A stretch of 64,000 bases of DNA. Source: Parascedosporium putredinis (taxonomy: Eukaryota > Ascomycota > Sordariomycetes > Microascales > Microascaceae). Under the pieces are notes generated by a model that saw nothing but the letters and a program-made list of their open reading frames with translations, did not search any database and was not told the origin of the DNA. Position numbers and translations under genes: made by a program. The DNA is taken from the NCBI GenBank assembly GCA_949357655.1, contig CASHTG010000005.1, positions 1,111,150-1,175,149 of the forward strand, given 5' to 3'. Each line of letters starts with the position of its first letter. Within the stretch, counting starts at the first letter, position 1. Positions 37,089 through 49,515 of this stretch are shown one piece after another.

Positions 37089-38928
37089 ATGTCACAACCT
37101 AGTCCCTGCGATAATTCTCCAATAACCCCACAGGATACCGTGGTCCCCACGGTGGCGTGAGGAAGCTGAAAGGAACCCGGAACCAAAATGCATGCGATGC
37201 CTGTCGATCTCGAAAAGTTCGGGTAAGCGCCCTTGCTGATAAATACCTTCAAATATCTATACTAATACCCAAAGGCGAGTGCTAGTGTATATACATTGAA
37301 AATGCGGACATATGTCAGGGATGCGTCTTCCTAGATATCAGTTGCACGCATCAGCGGCCCAGGAGGAGGCGTGGGCCAGCTAATAAGTGCGCCTAAGTCC
37401 GATAGCTGTTCCTTCGGAATATCTAGTAAATCCTTAGACTCATGCCTTCTTTGTTGTAGACATACCACAACGCCACTGCTAGGCGATGTTCCCGCGAGAA
37501 GGGTACCCCAATCTCGATTTCCCTCGACTATAGTTGGGGAGCCTCCGGACTCGTTACAAAGCGGCCACCAAAGCGGAGTCAATGGCGAGCCCATCGCCAG
37601 CTTTACACGAGAAAATTACAGAGCAACAGGTCGCGGCTTGCTGTCATCTTTCCCCGCCGTTGCTGTCGTCCACGGCGTCATAGCTGAATGGTTCGACAAG
37701 ATCCACCCCGTCGCACCTGTGTTATTCCGCCGCCGATTTCTACGCCGCCTTCGCGGGGTGAGGCAGAGACTAATCCTATTTTTGCGGGCTCGTCTTAAGC
37801 GTCTGCACGGCGACCGCCGCAAGCCTGCCTCAGCAAAACTTTGGTCTGACTGCACAGATATGCCTTGATTATATCCAAGACCAACAGCTCCTCCAAAACG
37901 GATTCCTGCTACCTCCAGCGAGCGCTTTAGAGTGGTGTATTGCTATGTATAATACTGGTGTTGCTATGGGATCTGTCTTCGACTCGTATTTTAGTGATAG
38001 GCGTTGCTACCATGCGTTAAGCGAGGCGGCAATGGGCATCCGGTATCTCCTTTATTATTGCGTCCAGGAACTTGACCTTGTCGAGCGGCAACTAGCTCGA
38101 CGCCTCTACTGGTTGCTATTTGCAGCGGCATAGTAAGTAACCGGCGTGGGAGTTTCTCTTCTCACGAACTAATTCTTTTCTTTGATACACTTCTGACATC
38201 ATTCGTCTGTTAAATAGTAGCTCTGACATCTTAGGTAGGCTCTCTGTTGGCCTTGTCGGGCCAAGCCAGGATCCAATCAGCTATCGGCCGGCGGATCTGA
38301 CGGACAATGAGCTGGACGTGTCCACTCCCATCGGCCCAGGCGAATTACCATGGCACGGAGATGAGAACAGTTATATTCCTGGTCTCAACAGTCTCAGCGA
38401 CCTTTTTGGATTTGGCACGAGGTACAATCCACCCCATCGCCAACGACCCCCTACATCGGCGGAGTTCTATTTGAAACAGGTGCAGTTAGTAATCGACAGC
38501 CTACCCCCGAGCTTCGTTGGAGAGGCGGGCTCTCACGCCCGTTAAACGTGACAAGGGGCCATGATGTTCAGATCGCAAACCTCTTCGTGACGAGTTTGCA
38601 CATCCGCTCGAATATCCTCCAGAAATTCATCAGCAGTCCTACGCAGACTCGATGCGACGAGCATCAACGCATTGTCGACGACCTCCTCGAAATATTATAT
38701 CACATGCCCCAAGCCGTCTTCGAAGCGAATGGGCCAAGTCTCGTCCCTAAAATTAGAGATATTGGTGCAGGCTACCTAGATCAAGTGGGCATAGACGGCG
38801 ATAGTACGGAGCAAGCTCGAAACGAGAGCGTGCGGGGCCGACTAGAGAAGCTCCTGCGAAGACTAGATAATCTTGACTGGTGGCATACACCTGGCATCAT
38901 ATTTGACCCGGGATCGCAGCAAAACTAG
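37089..38928 (+). CDS. Zn2Cys6 transcription factor of the galactoside module, several frame breaks
   Basis: The start at 37089 (MSQPSPCDNSPITPQ) precedes GTRNQNACDACRSRKVR, the first half of a binuclear zinc cluster. After an intron, ADICQGCVFLDISCTHQRP carries the second half, followed by the basic RRRRGPANK motif. The middle homology region reads VVHGVIAEWFDKIHPVAPVL, later LTAQICLDYIQDQQLLQNG and ALSEAAMGIRYLLYYCVQEL. The C-terminus is LLRRLDNLDWWHTPGII. Breaks lie at 37145-37148 (C4), 37755-37758 (G4), 37779-37783 (T5) and 38504-38508 (C5), plus an unresolved one near 37390. Four of these five are homopolymers. It sits between the divergent sugar permease and the beta-galactosidase and probably controls both. 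Resemblance to XlnR/LacR-type regulators is in the RRRGPANK region only. Confidence 0.75.
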
Positions 38929-39350
38929 AGTGCGAGGACATAGGAGGGTCCGATCATTTAGGGAAGTGCGGGGTCGTTGTTTATGCGCACCTGTATCTCC
39001 ACATATACTAGTGTCTGCGACATGCGAAGAATATCCGGCTGCTGGCAATGACCGGGATCTTAGCTCCATGAACTCCACATCCGATATCACCACCTTTACT
39101 CTATAATATACGATCTTAGAGGTGGAGTGTGTTCATTTGGCCTGTATCGGATATCACGGCCGTCAACATAAACCCCGACCCTTGTTTTCTGCTTATCAAC
39201 GGGACCTTGTAGCAACTGCTTGAAAAAGATAGCGTTTGGTGTTCTTCTTCTTCGTCTACGATTTTCCTCTTTTCTTCCCACTACCTAAGCATAAGTTGTC
39301 TGCATTCCGCCCCGTTATATCGAGTGTTCGTTCATACTTCTGGAAATACA
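38929..39350. promoter_or_regulatory. Beta-galactosidase promoter region
   Basis: About 420 bases between the regulator stop and the glycosidase ATG. No distinct motif identified. Confidence 0.4.
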
Positions 39351-41033
39351 ATGTCAGCTCTTGAAACAATCTCTGCCGAGGCCCTCGTCCCCCGAGCTTA
39401 AGATAACCCAATATGGCATAACACAACTGATCGTCGATGGGAAGCCATTCCTTATGCTGGCTGGCGAGCTGCACAACTCCTCCCTTAGTTCCGCTAAGTA
39501 TATGGACGAAGTATGGACTGCCATGAAGGATCAGCACATCAACACACTGCTCGGCTCTGTCACATGGGAGATGATCGAGCCAGTTGAGGGCCAATTCGAA
39601 TTCGGAGGCCTCGACGAGGTACTGAAGGGCGCGAAAGAAAACGATATGCGCCTCGTCCTGCTTTGGTTCGGCACCTATAAGAACGCTGTATCCACCTATG
39701 TACCCGGCTGGATCAAGCGTGATGTTAAGAGGTTCCCCGCGCTCAGGTCCTTGAAGCGGGCGGTGTAAAGAGAACGCTAGAAATGGTATCGCCGCTATGC
39801 AAGGAAGCTTGTGCGGCTGATTCACGCGCGTTCGGCGCGTTGATGCGCCATCTTGCGCAGGTGGACACGAGCCGAACAGTCTTGATGGTGCAGGTTGAGA
39901 ATGAGACCGGGTTGCTTGGCGACTCACGGGACCGGTCGCATAAGGCCGACGAAGAATTCAACAGTGGAATCCCGGAGGATCTGCTCCAGCACCTGGCAGG
40001 GAAGGGAGAAGACCTCCATTTTCGCTTCAGGGAGCGCTATAACAAAATTCCCACAGCTGGCTCACATTCCTGGGAATCCATCTTCGGAACTGGCGCGGAT
40101 GAGGCATTTATGGCGTATCACATATCGTCATATGTGGGCCAGGTGGCGGCCGCAGGAAAAGCCGAATACTCGATTCCTCTATACACAAATACTTGGCTTA
40201 ACTTTGACGACCCTTCCCAGCTTGATGTCAAGGGTCTGCCGGTGGTTGTCGGCGGTGGAGCGAAACCCGGAGAGTACCCCTCTGGTGGGCCATGCCCACA
40301 CCTATTGGATATCTGGCGCTACAATACCCCGGCGCTAGACTTTTTCGCGCCTGATCTTTATTTCCACGACTACGAATCTGTATGCAAAGACTACACTCAA
40401 CAGGGCAACCCTCTCTTTATTCCCGAACAACGGCGCGATGAGCACGGTGCTAGGCGAGCATGGCTTGCCTACGCCACCTACGGCGCCTTGGGCATCAGCC
40501 CGTTTGGTATCGATACGGGCGCCGAGGTTATTGGCCGCGAATACAAGCTTCTCGCCCAAACAGCATCCTTTCTCCTCAGTGCATCACCCGAGGATCGTAT
40601 GGGTTTCTTCTTTGACGATGAGCCGAGCGGCAAGCTTGAACGTTGGACGCGAACCTTTAGCGATATCGAAGTTATCGTCGAAAGAGCCTTTGTGTTTGGC
40701 AAACCTGGTCCTGGCGCCGGTATGATTATTAACCTTGGTGATGCAAGGTTCTTAGCCGTTGGACGGGGGTTCAATGTCACCTTCAAGAGCACCCGTAAGG
40801 AGGCTACTTTCACCGGTATTCTCAAGGCAGAGGAGAAGGAGGTCGATCAAGGGGGTAAGCTGTCAACTTTGAGGGTGTTCAACGGAGATGAGACTAGGAG
40901 CGGTGAGTTTCTCATCATGCCTAATGATGAACCTGACTACGGCGGCTTCCCAATCGCGGTGACCATCCCTGCACGGACCTGTATTGTAGAACTAACCATC
41001 TATTGGGTTGCCGAAGAAGAGGATGATAGATAG
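39351..41033 (+). CDS. GH35-type beta-galactosidase with DUF5597-like tail
   Basis: ATG at 39351 (MSALETISAEALVP). The TIM-barrel front reads LIVDGKPFLMLAGELHNSSL and VTWEMIEPVEGQFEF, conserved in GH35 and related GH-A enzymes. The proposed acid/base Glu lies in LMVQVENETGLLGDSRDRS (VENE). GNPLFIPEQRRDEHGARRAW holds the likely nucleophile Glu. GALGISPFGIDTG, FNVTFKSTRKEATFTGILKA and the beta-rich tail end at 41033. There is no signal peptide, so it is cytosolic, which fits uptake of an intact galactoside by the permease next door. Length is about 560 residues. Two breaks are at C runs 39389-39393 (five) and 39735-39738 (four); all else is clean. The family includes bacterial galactosidases acting on plant-derived galactosides; the exact substrate is unknown. 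Confidence 0.88.
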
Positions 41034-42071
41034 ACCGTGTCACATAGAAGCCACTTAACTTTCGGTAGCTTAGAATAAATTATCTCACTAGTTGGCTTTT
41101 ACCATCCTCACACTTCGCAGACTGTTTTGGCCGTCTACGCGGCATTTAAGCCCACCCACGTAAGGGAAGGGGCGGGGAAACCAGGGTCACTATCCGAATT
41201 CTTCGAACGAACAGGCTGCTTTTCTAATCCCCACCTAAGCTGTAATATTCTCTAAGAAGCCGGCCTATCTACTGAGATATAGTATACGAAGATTTACTCT
41301 CTCATTATAGCGAGGCAGCATGGACCTCACTCCCTTGAAACCTGAAACGGTGAATCTCTTTAGTCTGCCCAAGTATTCCCATTCTCTTATACAACTTAGG
41401 TGCAAGCTCAGCCTACTTAGTAGCTTTAGCGACGTGGTTAACGTATCTCACATATGTCTCCTACAGCATAGCTTTATCCTAGAATGCTACCTACTAAGAT
41501 ATCAAACCTAGGTAGTAGAATCGATATAACGTAAGGTTTAGCGACGCACGATATTATGCGGGCTTTACCTTCAAACTACATTCAAAATTTAATCGAGACG
41601 TTATAGCGAGTTAGGCTGTTCTCGATCGAGATCTTTAGTGGGTGTGAGTGGGCGGCTCTAATTCGTTCGCTTCAGGAAAAAGTCTAAGGATATATGGGGA
41701 GAGTAGCAGGTCTCTCTAAAACCTCGCCTAACAAACATAGACTCTAGGCTCTAGAAAATTGATCAACTAGGTATTGTAAGGGAATAATAGAGGTTGTATT
41801 TTTGACCCTGTTCTTCCTAGTTTCCATAAGGGAAGAGTAACGAGTGCAGGGATAAGAGCATAGATGTCAGGGCGCCTACGCGCGCGCACAACTGATACGA
41901 GCTTTCCTAGGGGTAGGTAAGCGTCACTGCTAGTCTCACGATGTTCTATGTGATAGTTGAAGGTTTATAGAAGACTAGTGTAAAATATATATAGACACTA
42001 TCACTCCTAGAGATCTTTACTTCCACGTTTCTCCTCATCAGCGAACCTCATTTCATATATACTAGCTAACA
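41034..42071. other. Intergenic, moderately AT-rich
   Basis: No gene recognised in about 1 kb. CTAG and TATA words are frequent, hinting at mild RIP or old repeat sequence. It should hold the promoter of the downstream secreted protein gene. Confidence 0.45.
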
Positions 42072-45000
42072 ATGGCAAACCTTTGGCGAGGGCCTCTGGT
42101 AATATTGTGGTGCATTAGCATTCTATACTACGGGACTGCTCTATCAAACCCTATTAGGCTACACCGGTGCCCTCGAAATGACACATACCCTTCTCGTGAG
42201 GCGGGCACCGTCTCTCATAAAATCGTGAGTTGGCCAAATTAAGACTCATCTAGAGGTTTACTGATTATAGTATAATTTTGGTAGTTCGGCACCGATCTAT
42301 GGAGAAGACGTCTACAAGCGCCTCCTGAGGGAGATGGAGTAAACAATATTAAGGCCTACCCTCATAGTCATTCCCTTACTCAGACGACTTCTTCATCCTA
42401 TGACGCTTCAATTATTGTGTCATCACTTTCCGGGCCGTCATCGCTACTAAGAAGTCACCTATCGCCAGGGACATACACAACAGTAGGCTAACCGGACTTG
42501 ATAACTTTCCAGTTCTTCCTAACAGATCCCATCCTCTCTTATAGTACGGCAGGGCCCGTGTAGTACCCACGCGAATCATGCAATCGATGGGGATGTGGAA
42601 TTGGCGATTGGAACTCACTCTTCGTCTCGTTTACTTATAACATCCGCTTCTATATACAACGATGCACCTACTTCTCCACATCTACACTCGAGGACGATAG
42701 GACTGCCCGATAGCCCAGTGTCTTTAGTCCCAGATATCCAGCCATCATTAACAAGATTGAAAACCTTGGAAACACTGTTAGACGATATAATGCCCCTGGA
42801 GACAGGCAACAGCGGAGGAACATCTGGACTATCTAGTCAGCGACGTCTAGTTAAGTCTAGGCCCCTAGCTGATTACTCCCTCACTCAATGGGCTGGGCTA
42901 CAGCCGACTCAGGACATCAATACATCTAGATCTCCAGGATACAATTCCACAGGGCCCTCTTTATTGAAACCTCTAAATCTTACTAGAGAGCTAGCAGAGC
43001 AGACTATGCCTATTTCTGCCCAAACGACCTTACCGAGAAGTGTGCGCAGAACCAATCAGTGGGGTATCCCAGTGGATGGAGCAGCCGGTAGCATTATGAC
43101 TAGGTCCGCGTCATTGCCCGGGCCGAATGCAGGCGGGATACGCAGTTCGAGCAACCTACTCGATATTGAAAACGACAGCACGCTCGTTATCTCACCTGCC
43201 CTGGTGTCTACAAGTACACCCGTCGACGTTTCAACTAGTATCAATTTACAGGCAGTACCATTAGACAGTGTCCCAGCTAGGAAGCTCCTTAGTGAGCTAA
43301 GCTGGATGTCAGATAGTACACCTGTGGATATGCGATCTATCATAGCAACAAGAACACCAACTAGCTCTTCCCCCATCATAACGCCGGCGAGTGACCCGCT
43401 CAGCGCAACTGAGGATATACCGCCGCTAAATACACCACCAGCCTTAATCTCAGGGAGTAGAGACATAGACTCACCCGTCTGGATGACTTCCACCCGCAGA
43501 GCGAGTCTATATAGTGCCTCGAGCAATGGCTTTGATACTTCAATTAGGGGCGTCCGCCAGAGGTATCGCAAATTCCTCACCATATAGAAAGCCCGGTTAG
43601 TAGTTTTCGAGGAGCTTCGTCAACAATAACAGAGTTACCACCAGAGGCGATCATTGTCACACTTACGGGACATACTGGAACCAGGCCCGAATACATCACA
43701 ACCACTAAAGAAGGGAGCAACGACGCGACGATCGTTCCAAGTAAGAAACCTGTGGAATAACAATGTCTTAAGAACTTACTAATAATATATAGTATTTTTC
43801 CCACCAATAGGCCCACCTATCATATGTTTCAACTGTATCCCGTCTTTCCCTCCTCCTGACATCAAGATTGACGTTCCTGGATTCTGTGTAAATCTATTCG
43901 GTATCAATATTGGAAAATGTCCGCCAAAAGGCGTTGACCAAAAAAGGGGAGATCAAAATCATAACGACGAACAAGATAATGAAACAACAACTTCGTCGAC
44001 ATTAGCAAGTTGCACCGCCGTCGTTACGGCGACGTATGTTAGTGTATTCTGCACAGTTACAGCGAGTGAGTCCTAGCCCATATTAGACACCCACGCGGAA
44101 TCGTTACTAACAATAGACGCCCCTAGCTGCTGATAGAAATAAACGCCGTGAGGAACCAGGATGCTCAAGCCTAACGTACCTCACCGTGACTGAGTGTAGC
44201 GCTACAAATACAATTACAACATCACTAGCGACAACTACTTTCTTTACTAGTCCAGAGCCAACACTTGGGTGTGGACCTAGGTGCGTCAAGGGGCTATGTA
44301 CCACGCAAATCGACCCTCTCATCAACCCACGTATCCTAGCTAGGCCAGACCTTGTCAAAAGATTAGAAGAGGAAGCAGGAGAGTGGGCTGACCCGGCAAA
44401 ATACGGAAACAATATTGACCATTTTCTGTCTCGAGAAGTGCAGAGAACATATGGTAAGGAATTGGGAAATCACGGGGTGCCCCTATACCAGAGTACTGGA
44501 CAGACTCTCACATCGGCATACGCGGTCTTTAATGACGAAGTTAGCCAGCTCGCAATAGCCGGGTTATACGGCTGCACTGCTATTATTGTCATCTCGAAAC
44601 GTGGGGTCTGGGCGGCTCACTCATGGGAGGATCATTATAAGCCCTCCCCTATTACGAACGAGAACATGTTTAGAGAGCTTGTCTTAGCGCCAATGCGCCG
44701 TGGGTTCGGACCAAACCATTCTGGCGACCAGGGCCTTCACATATATGGCATTGATGACCTCAGAGGTAACCGTGGGGATAGGCCCGAAGCTGGTATGCTT
44801 AACAATAACAACCTAGACGATGCAGTTGCGGTTTTCGTTGTCACCCCTCGCCCAAGGGTCGCGCTGTATAGGTTTGGGTTCGGTGGCGAGCGCGTCCCGG
44901 ACTCTATACGCCTCAACCGGGACGCAAATGCTAACCAGTTACTCTACGGTCCTAGAGTTGGGCGGCTTACACAGGAGCTCTGGTCAATATTCGGACCTAG

Positions 45001-46156
45001 TATTCCTCTAGAGGTAGTCGATTATAGTCCTCTCGTTCCGGGCAACGAGATATTAGATCGATTTCTTGAAGTAAGGCGAGCATATGACGACACTCGAGAT
45101 ATGATTACGACTGCCGAGGGAGGACTTGCATTTCCGGACGACTCTCTCGCGGATCTTAGAAATAAGCTAAACGACCTTGAGAGCCAGCTACAGAAGGCGG
45201 AGGAAGACTTTGCGGAAGCATCAAGGGATACGCAATTTAGATCACCGCAAGGCAAGGTAATGATCCAATACCGTCCTGCCCATAACTGCGAGGACAAAGC
45301 CCGTTGGCGGCTATGGGTCGATGGCAGGCCGTTGCAGGGCCGCGAAGGCGAGTGGGATCCCTATCCGGAACAGATCTTGTTAGACTGGGCACTGAGGAAA
45401 CGGCAGGGAAGTTGTCCAGCAACACCTAGAGTGCCGCCTGGTGGACCACCGAAGGATTGTTGTGGCTCAAGCCCTCCAGCAACCTGCCCCCGGAAGAGAT
45501 AGTATCGTGCAGTCGCAAAAGTCCGCCAACTAACTTAATTAAGCTCGGAAGCCGGCAGTGTAATGCTGATAAAGACTATCCTAACGAGCTAGCAGTGCCG
45601 GAAGAGTCTATAAAGCGACGGGCGAGAGAGCTCTGTGGCGGCCCAGATTCATTGCTCAGACCTGGTGCCGGGGTAGGCTTCTGGGGTGACCCCACCGAGA
45701 AGAGCAGGGGCGCGCAATAACATACGTGGCGGTACAATGGATAGACACGTGTATTGCAGCCGGCGGTACGATGAATTACAAGGATCCGTTCTCGATCGGA
45801 CGTCCGGCGGGGGTAGAGGTTGGAAAGGACTGCTACGACATCGTCTACGGACTATATAAGGGATGTAACAGTAAGTATTTACTAGGAGCTGTGAGGCCCA
45901 CTGTTTCTTGACTAGTCCGGTTGCATTTAAGAGACCCCGCTAATATACGAAAATAGATAAGGGGTTAGGAGGCTCGGTTACAGCTGGCTGTCTACGATAC
46001 TTTATGGGTCCGTCCTGTAACGGGAATACAGAGTCGCTTATGGGAGCAAAATGCCACACCGAATCGTCTAGTATGCCACTGGTCAAGGAAGGGCCGGCGG
46101 GTGGAGGCACGGCACCAAAACCATCAATTGATCAAAGCCAGCTCCACCGGCACTAA
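42072..46156 (+). CDS. Large secreted protein with candidate Cys/His (CNF/CheD-like) core; frame breaks
   Basis: ATG at 42072 opens a signal peptide (MANLWRGPLVILWCISILYY). A GT-AG intron and a 43-base intron (about 42482-42525) lead into a long Ser/Thr/Pro-rich region (42595-43587), then a cysteine-containing part (CFNCIPSFPPPDIKI; ASCTAVVTATYVSVFC) and a conserved globular domain at 44186-45500. That domain has GLYGCTAIIVISKRGVWAAH, with Cys and His 15 residues apart, the spacing of the catalytic pair in CNF-type glutamine deamidases. A helical segment (NKLNDLESQLQKAEEDFAEA) and a Cys-rich C-terminal part follow, ending at 46156. Breaks lie at G/C runs 43547-43550, 45487-45491 and 45707-45710. 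Relatives of the globular domain are widespread fungal proteins of unknown function. Deamidase activity is an inference from one motif only; a lectin-like or wall role is equally possible. Confidence 0.6.
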
Positions 46157-46883
46157 CCTCGACAAAGTCAAGCCCAGCAACAGAGACAACCGACTATGGC
46201 AAGCTACACCCTCGCCCGCGACCTGGCCCGGGAGGCCGAATTCAAATACTTTGGCTATAGTCGAATTATGACCGGGTCTAGGAATTGATCGTACTCTAGT
46301 CTTTCCACCTAAGATAACACGTAAATCTATACCCTTTCTATAGAGTAAATAAAGGCGCTGTAAGTTTCGTCAGAAGCAGGTAAAGAAGAAGAGTTATCTC
46401 ATATCTCCCGATCCTGATCATCATAGGAATTATAAGAAGGTTGCCTATACGACGGCAAATAGTCTAAGAGGCAGCAGCATTCCCCTCACTAATAACTACG
46501 TCTAAGGTTAACATTATTAGGGGCCTTAGCGACTATAAAATAGTCCAAAGTTCTTAACCCTAGCCCTTATTAAAGTTCTACACTAACCCTATATATGTTT
46601 CTCACTATGAAACCCGGCTACCCTTTCCAACTAATCCCTGCTGTTTTATAATATCTCTTAATTTACTATTAAGCAATTCTACAATAGACCCCTATCTAAG
46701 TCCCTTTAGTCCCTTTAGTTATAACAGAGCAGAGAGGAACTTAAGCAGTTTCCCAAGGCGATAGAAAGACGAGGATAGCAGCCGGTGTCCACTAGTCTTA
46801 GTCTTAATAAATAGTTCATTTTATTAATAGGTCTAAGATACGACCCTAAGTGATGACATAGTAGAGAGGTGGGTTATTAAGTA
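46157..46883. other. Intergenic, AT-rich, possible repeat remnant
   Basis: Many TATA/CTAG words and a small direct repeat (GTCCCTTTAGTCCCTTTAGT near 46700). No gene recognised. Confidence 0.45.
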
Positions 46884-48392
46884 CTATGCATCCTCTACAG
46901 GTCTGCAGGTAACCTCTATCGGCAGAATCAACTGTCGAGGCTTTTTAAAATCATCCCCGTTCGATCTGCCTTTCTTATACATAGCCGGTGCGATAACCAT
47001 AATAACAGTAGAGTTAGCTGAAGGGAGCATCTCGCCTCTCTCTACCGCCATGGTCGCAGCATCGAACTGATAAGGGACATCAGGGCCAAAGCTCCAGGTA
47101 ACATCAGCGGCCTGACCGCAAATATCGCGGTCCATGGCGATTGCTCTTTCCAAGATGTCTTCCATTTCCCGGAGGAAATGCTCATAGCTATCCGCCCTAT
47201 GATCAACTTTGCGAAGGGCTCAATAATCTTGAGGATATTCTCAACTAGATTTTGTATGGTCGCGTTACGTTCCTCCTTCATCGCCTCTTTTTCGCCCTCA
47301 ATTCCATCGAGATCGACGAAGAGTTTTGTCGTTGAAACGACCCACGCCTTGACTTTCCTATCGCCCTCAACGTCCTCCGCAGCTATATAGGAATGTCAGC
47401 TTAAGAATTCCATCAAGCCTGTTATTCATAGGAAAAATAAAAATGGGCCATAGATGCCATAGGTTCCTTACCATTCCAGAGCTTTTCATATATACGGACA
47501 ACATCATCAGATAACTCTCCGGCCCAACAGAATTTCGAAAATACCTCGCGGTCAAGAAAAGCCCAGATACAGGCCTGAATCACGGCACTGCATCTGGTCG
47601 GAGATGAGAGAAAGCTCCTGAAATCAACTGTGCCCACCGTGGTTTCCGCCATCAGTTCAAAGCCGGCCGCTCTCTGCGCCATCTTGAACCTCTCCTGGAA
47701 GTTTAGAAAGGGGCTATCGCTCTCGAAGTAGCGGATGGCAAAATCGCGGATGGCCGTGCGGAGTTGACTAGCCCATTTGTCGAGGTCGCTGTCGGTTACC
47801 TGCGACGCCGATTGCGGCGTCCTCGTGAGCCGTCCGAGTTCCTTTGCCGCCTGCTTCCATTTTCGTCGAAATTCGTTTCTCTCGGCTCCGAGTTGATTGA
47901 TCTCTCTCCTAATTGCGTTGCATTCCTCGTTGCATTCCTCGCTGCATTTCTCACGTACCCGATCGAGTTGGAGCTGAAGCACCTGCCCGTTCTCGATGTG
48001 CCTCTTCAGATCTTCAAGATGTTTACAGTTCCCATCAAGTCGAGCTCCTTCGCACTCGTACCTGCTAGGAGGTGCGGGCGGACGCGTGGCCCCGGCATCG
48101 CTTACATCCTCCATCTTGATATCGGTATCGATATTAGACCCGGCTGGAAGTCCTTCTTGACCGGGAGTCAAGGGATCGATCCTCTCCGGGAGGTGTGACC
48201 CAGTCTCCATCTGTGGTTCCATATCTATATCTGGTCTCGTGTCTAGGATTTCGAGCCGATAGCGTTCACTGCGACGCCCCCTTGACGACTTTTCGGGCGG
48301 TCACTTTGTCGCTGACCTGGCTTTGATCCGCGATTTAACGATTGTGACGGAGATGGTTCCGGTGGCAAAACTGAACTTAGGAAAGAGCCCAT
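46884..48392 (-). CDS. Coiled-coil protein of unknown function
   Basis: The proposed start at 48392 gives MGSFLSSVLPPEPSPSQS followed by a basic, Ser/Arg-rich stretch. The main open part (48222-47422) begins MEPQMETGSHLPERIDPLTP, passes a Cys/Glu-rich heptad region (EKCSEECNEECNAIRREINQ) that is a likely coiled coil, and a helical C-terminal half (RYFESDSPFLNFQERFKMAQ, VIQACIWAFLDREVFSKFCW). After an intron it continues with KVKAWVVSTTKLFVDLDGIE and, in another frame, SYEHFLREMEDILERAIAMD, to PIEVTCRPVEDA at 46884. Two shifts (near 48280 and 47215) fall beside short C runs and may be base losses. I do not recognise the family. Similar coiled-coil proteins are common in sordariomycete accessory regions. 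It lies tail to tail with the secreted protein gene. Confidence 0.6.
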
Positions 48393-48860
48393 GGCAATAA
48401 AATCTCTAAGATACTTTGAGTAGATGTATAGGTGATATATAATGAGTGTGGAAATGATGAAAGGAACGAGGACGACTTTTGTGACAAGGGGATAAGGCGC
48501 GCCCATGCTTTCGCCGTCGCTGAATGTAGCAGGGACAGAGAGTGAATTGTTTTTTTCACTCTACTATTTCACACCATTCCGTGTTAGGCTTCATAGGGGT
48601 AATAGTTAGGTAAAGATCGTATCAGCATATTATTCCAGTCTCCTATGGTGCCACGTTCGACGCATGGCTTTCAGGATAACAAGTCCGAAGTCTCTTAGGC
48701 TTAGTTCGAAGTAGCTTAATATCAATCGTTAATATAGACACAGCTAATTCCTACGCATCTACCGAGGTACATTAGCAATCTTAGGCGCCCTAGAAATAGA
48801 AAAACGTCTAATAGGTAAGTCTATTATGTAGTAGCTAACCCTTTGCAGTCCCGGTGTTAC
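48393..48860. other. Intergenic
   Basis: Contains a run of seven T (48550-48556) and an AT-rich segment; no gene recognised. Should include the promoter of the coiled-coil gene. Confidence 0.45.
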
Positions 48861-49515
48861 AATAGGGGCTGTATACGCCCCTAGGCGCATCTATTTCATC
48901 ACCATAGCCACCTAGCACATTGCATTCTAGGGACCAGGCTGGGGCTGAAGTGGGGGCTGCTTCCCTTTCTAGTTCCGGTGTTACAATAGGTGCTGTATAC
49001 TCCCACCATAGCCACCTGGCATATTACATTCTAGGGACCAGGCTAGGGCTGAAGTGGGGGCTGCTTCCCTTTCTAGTTCCGGTGTTACAATAGGTGCCGT
49101 ATACTCCCCACCATAGCCACCTGGCATATTACATTCTAGGGACCAGGCTAGGGCTGAAGTGGCTGCTTCCCTTTCTAGTTCCTGTGTTACAACAGGCGCC
49201 GTATACTCCCCTAGGCGCGTTCATTTCATCACCATAGCCACCTAGCATATTACATTCTAGGGACCAGGCTAGGGCTGAAGTGGCTGCTTCCCTTTCTAGT
49301 TCCTGTGTTACAACAGGCGCCGTATACTCCCCTAGGCACGTTCATTTCATCACCATAGCCACCTAGCATATTGCATTCTAGGGACCAGGCTAGGGCTGAA
49401 GTGGGGACTGCTTCCCTTTCTAGTTCCTGTGTTACAACAGGCGCCGTATACTCCCTAGGCGCGTTCATTTCATCACCATAGCCACCTAGCACATTACACT
49501 CTAGGGACCAGGCTA
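48861..49515 (-). repeat. Tandem repeat, ~104-125 bp unit, about six copies
   Basis: The word CCATAGCCACCT recurs at about 48902, 49007, 49111, 49232, 49352 and 49477, so spacing is 105, 104, 121, 120 and 125 bases. Each unit also holds CTAGGGACCAGGCT, CTTCCCTTTCTAGTTCC and GTATACTCCC. Short units lack the CTAGGCGCGTTCATTTCATC part. On the minus strand, 49492-49250 is an open frame that reads two units as MLGGYGDEMN...; with 120 bases per unit the frame is kept (40 residues). Could be the remains of a repetitive protein or a non-coding minisatellite. Confidence 0.85.

Noticed and set aside
39256..39961. Long minus-strand open frame opposite the glycosidase
   Set aside because: Shadow of the conserved plus-strand GH35 coding sequence; no recognisable motifs of its own.
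48861..49515. CRISPR-like array
   Set aside because: Whole units are repeated without unique spacers, unit length is 104-125 bases and the genome is eukaryotic.
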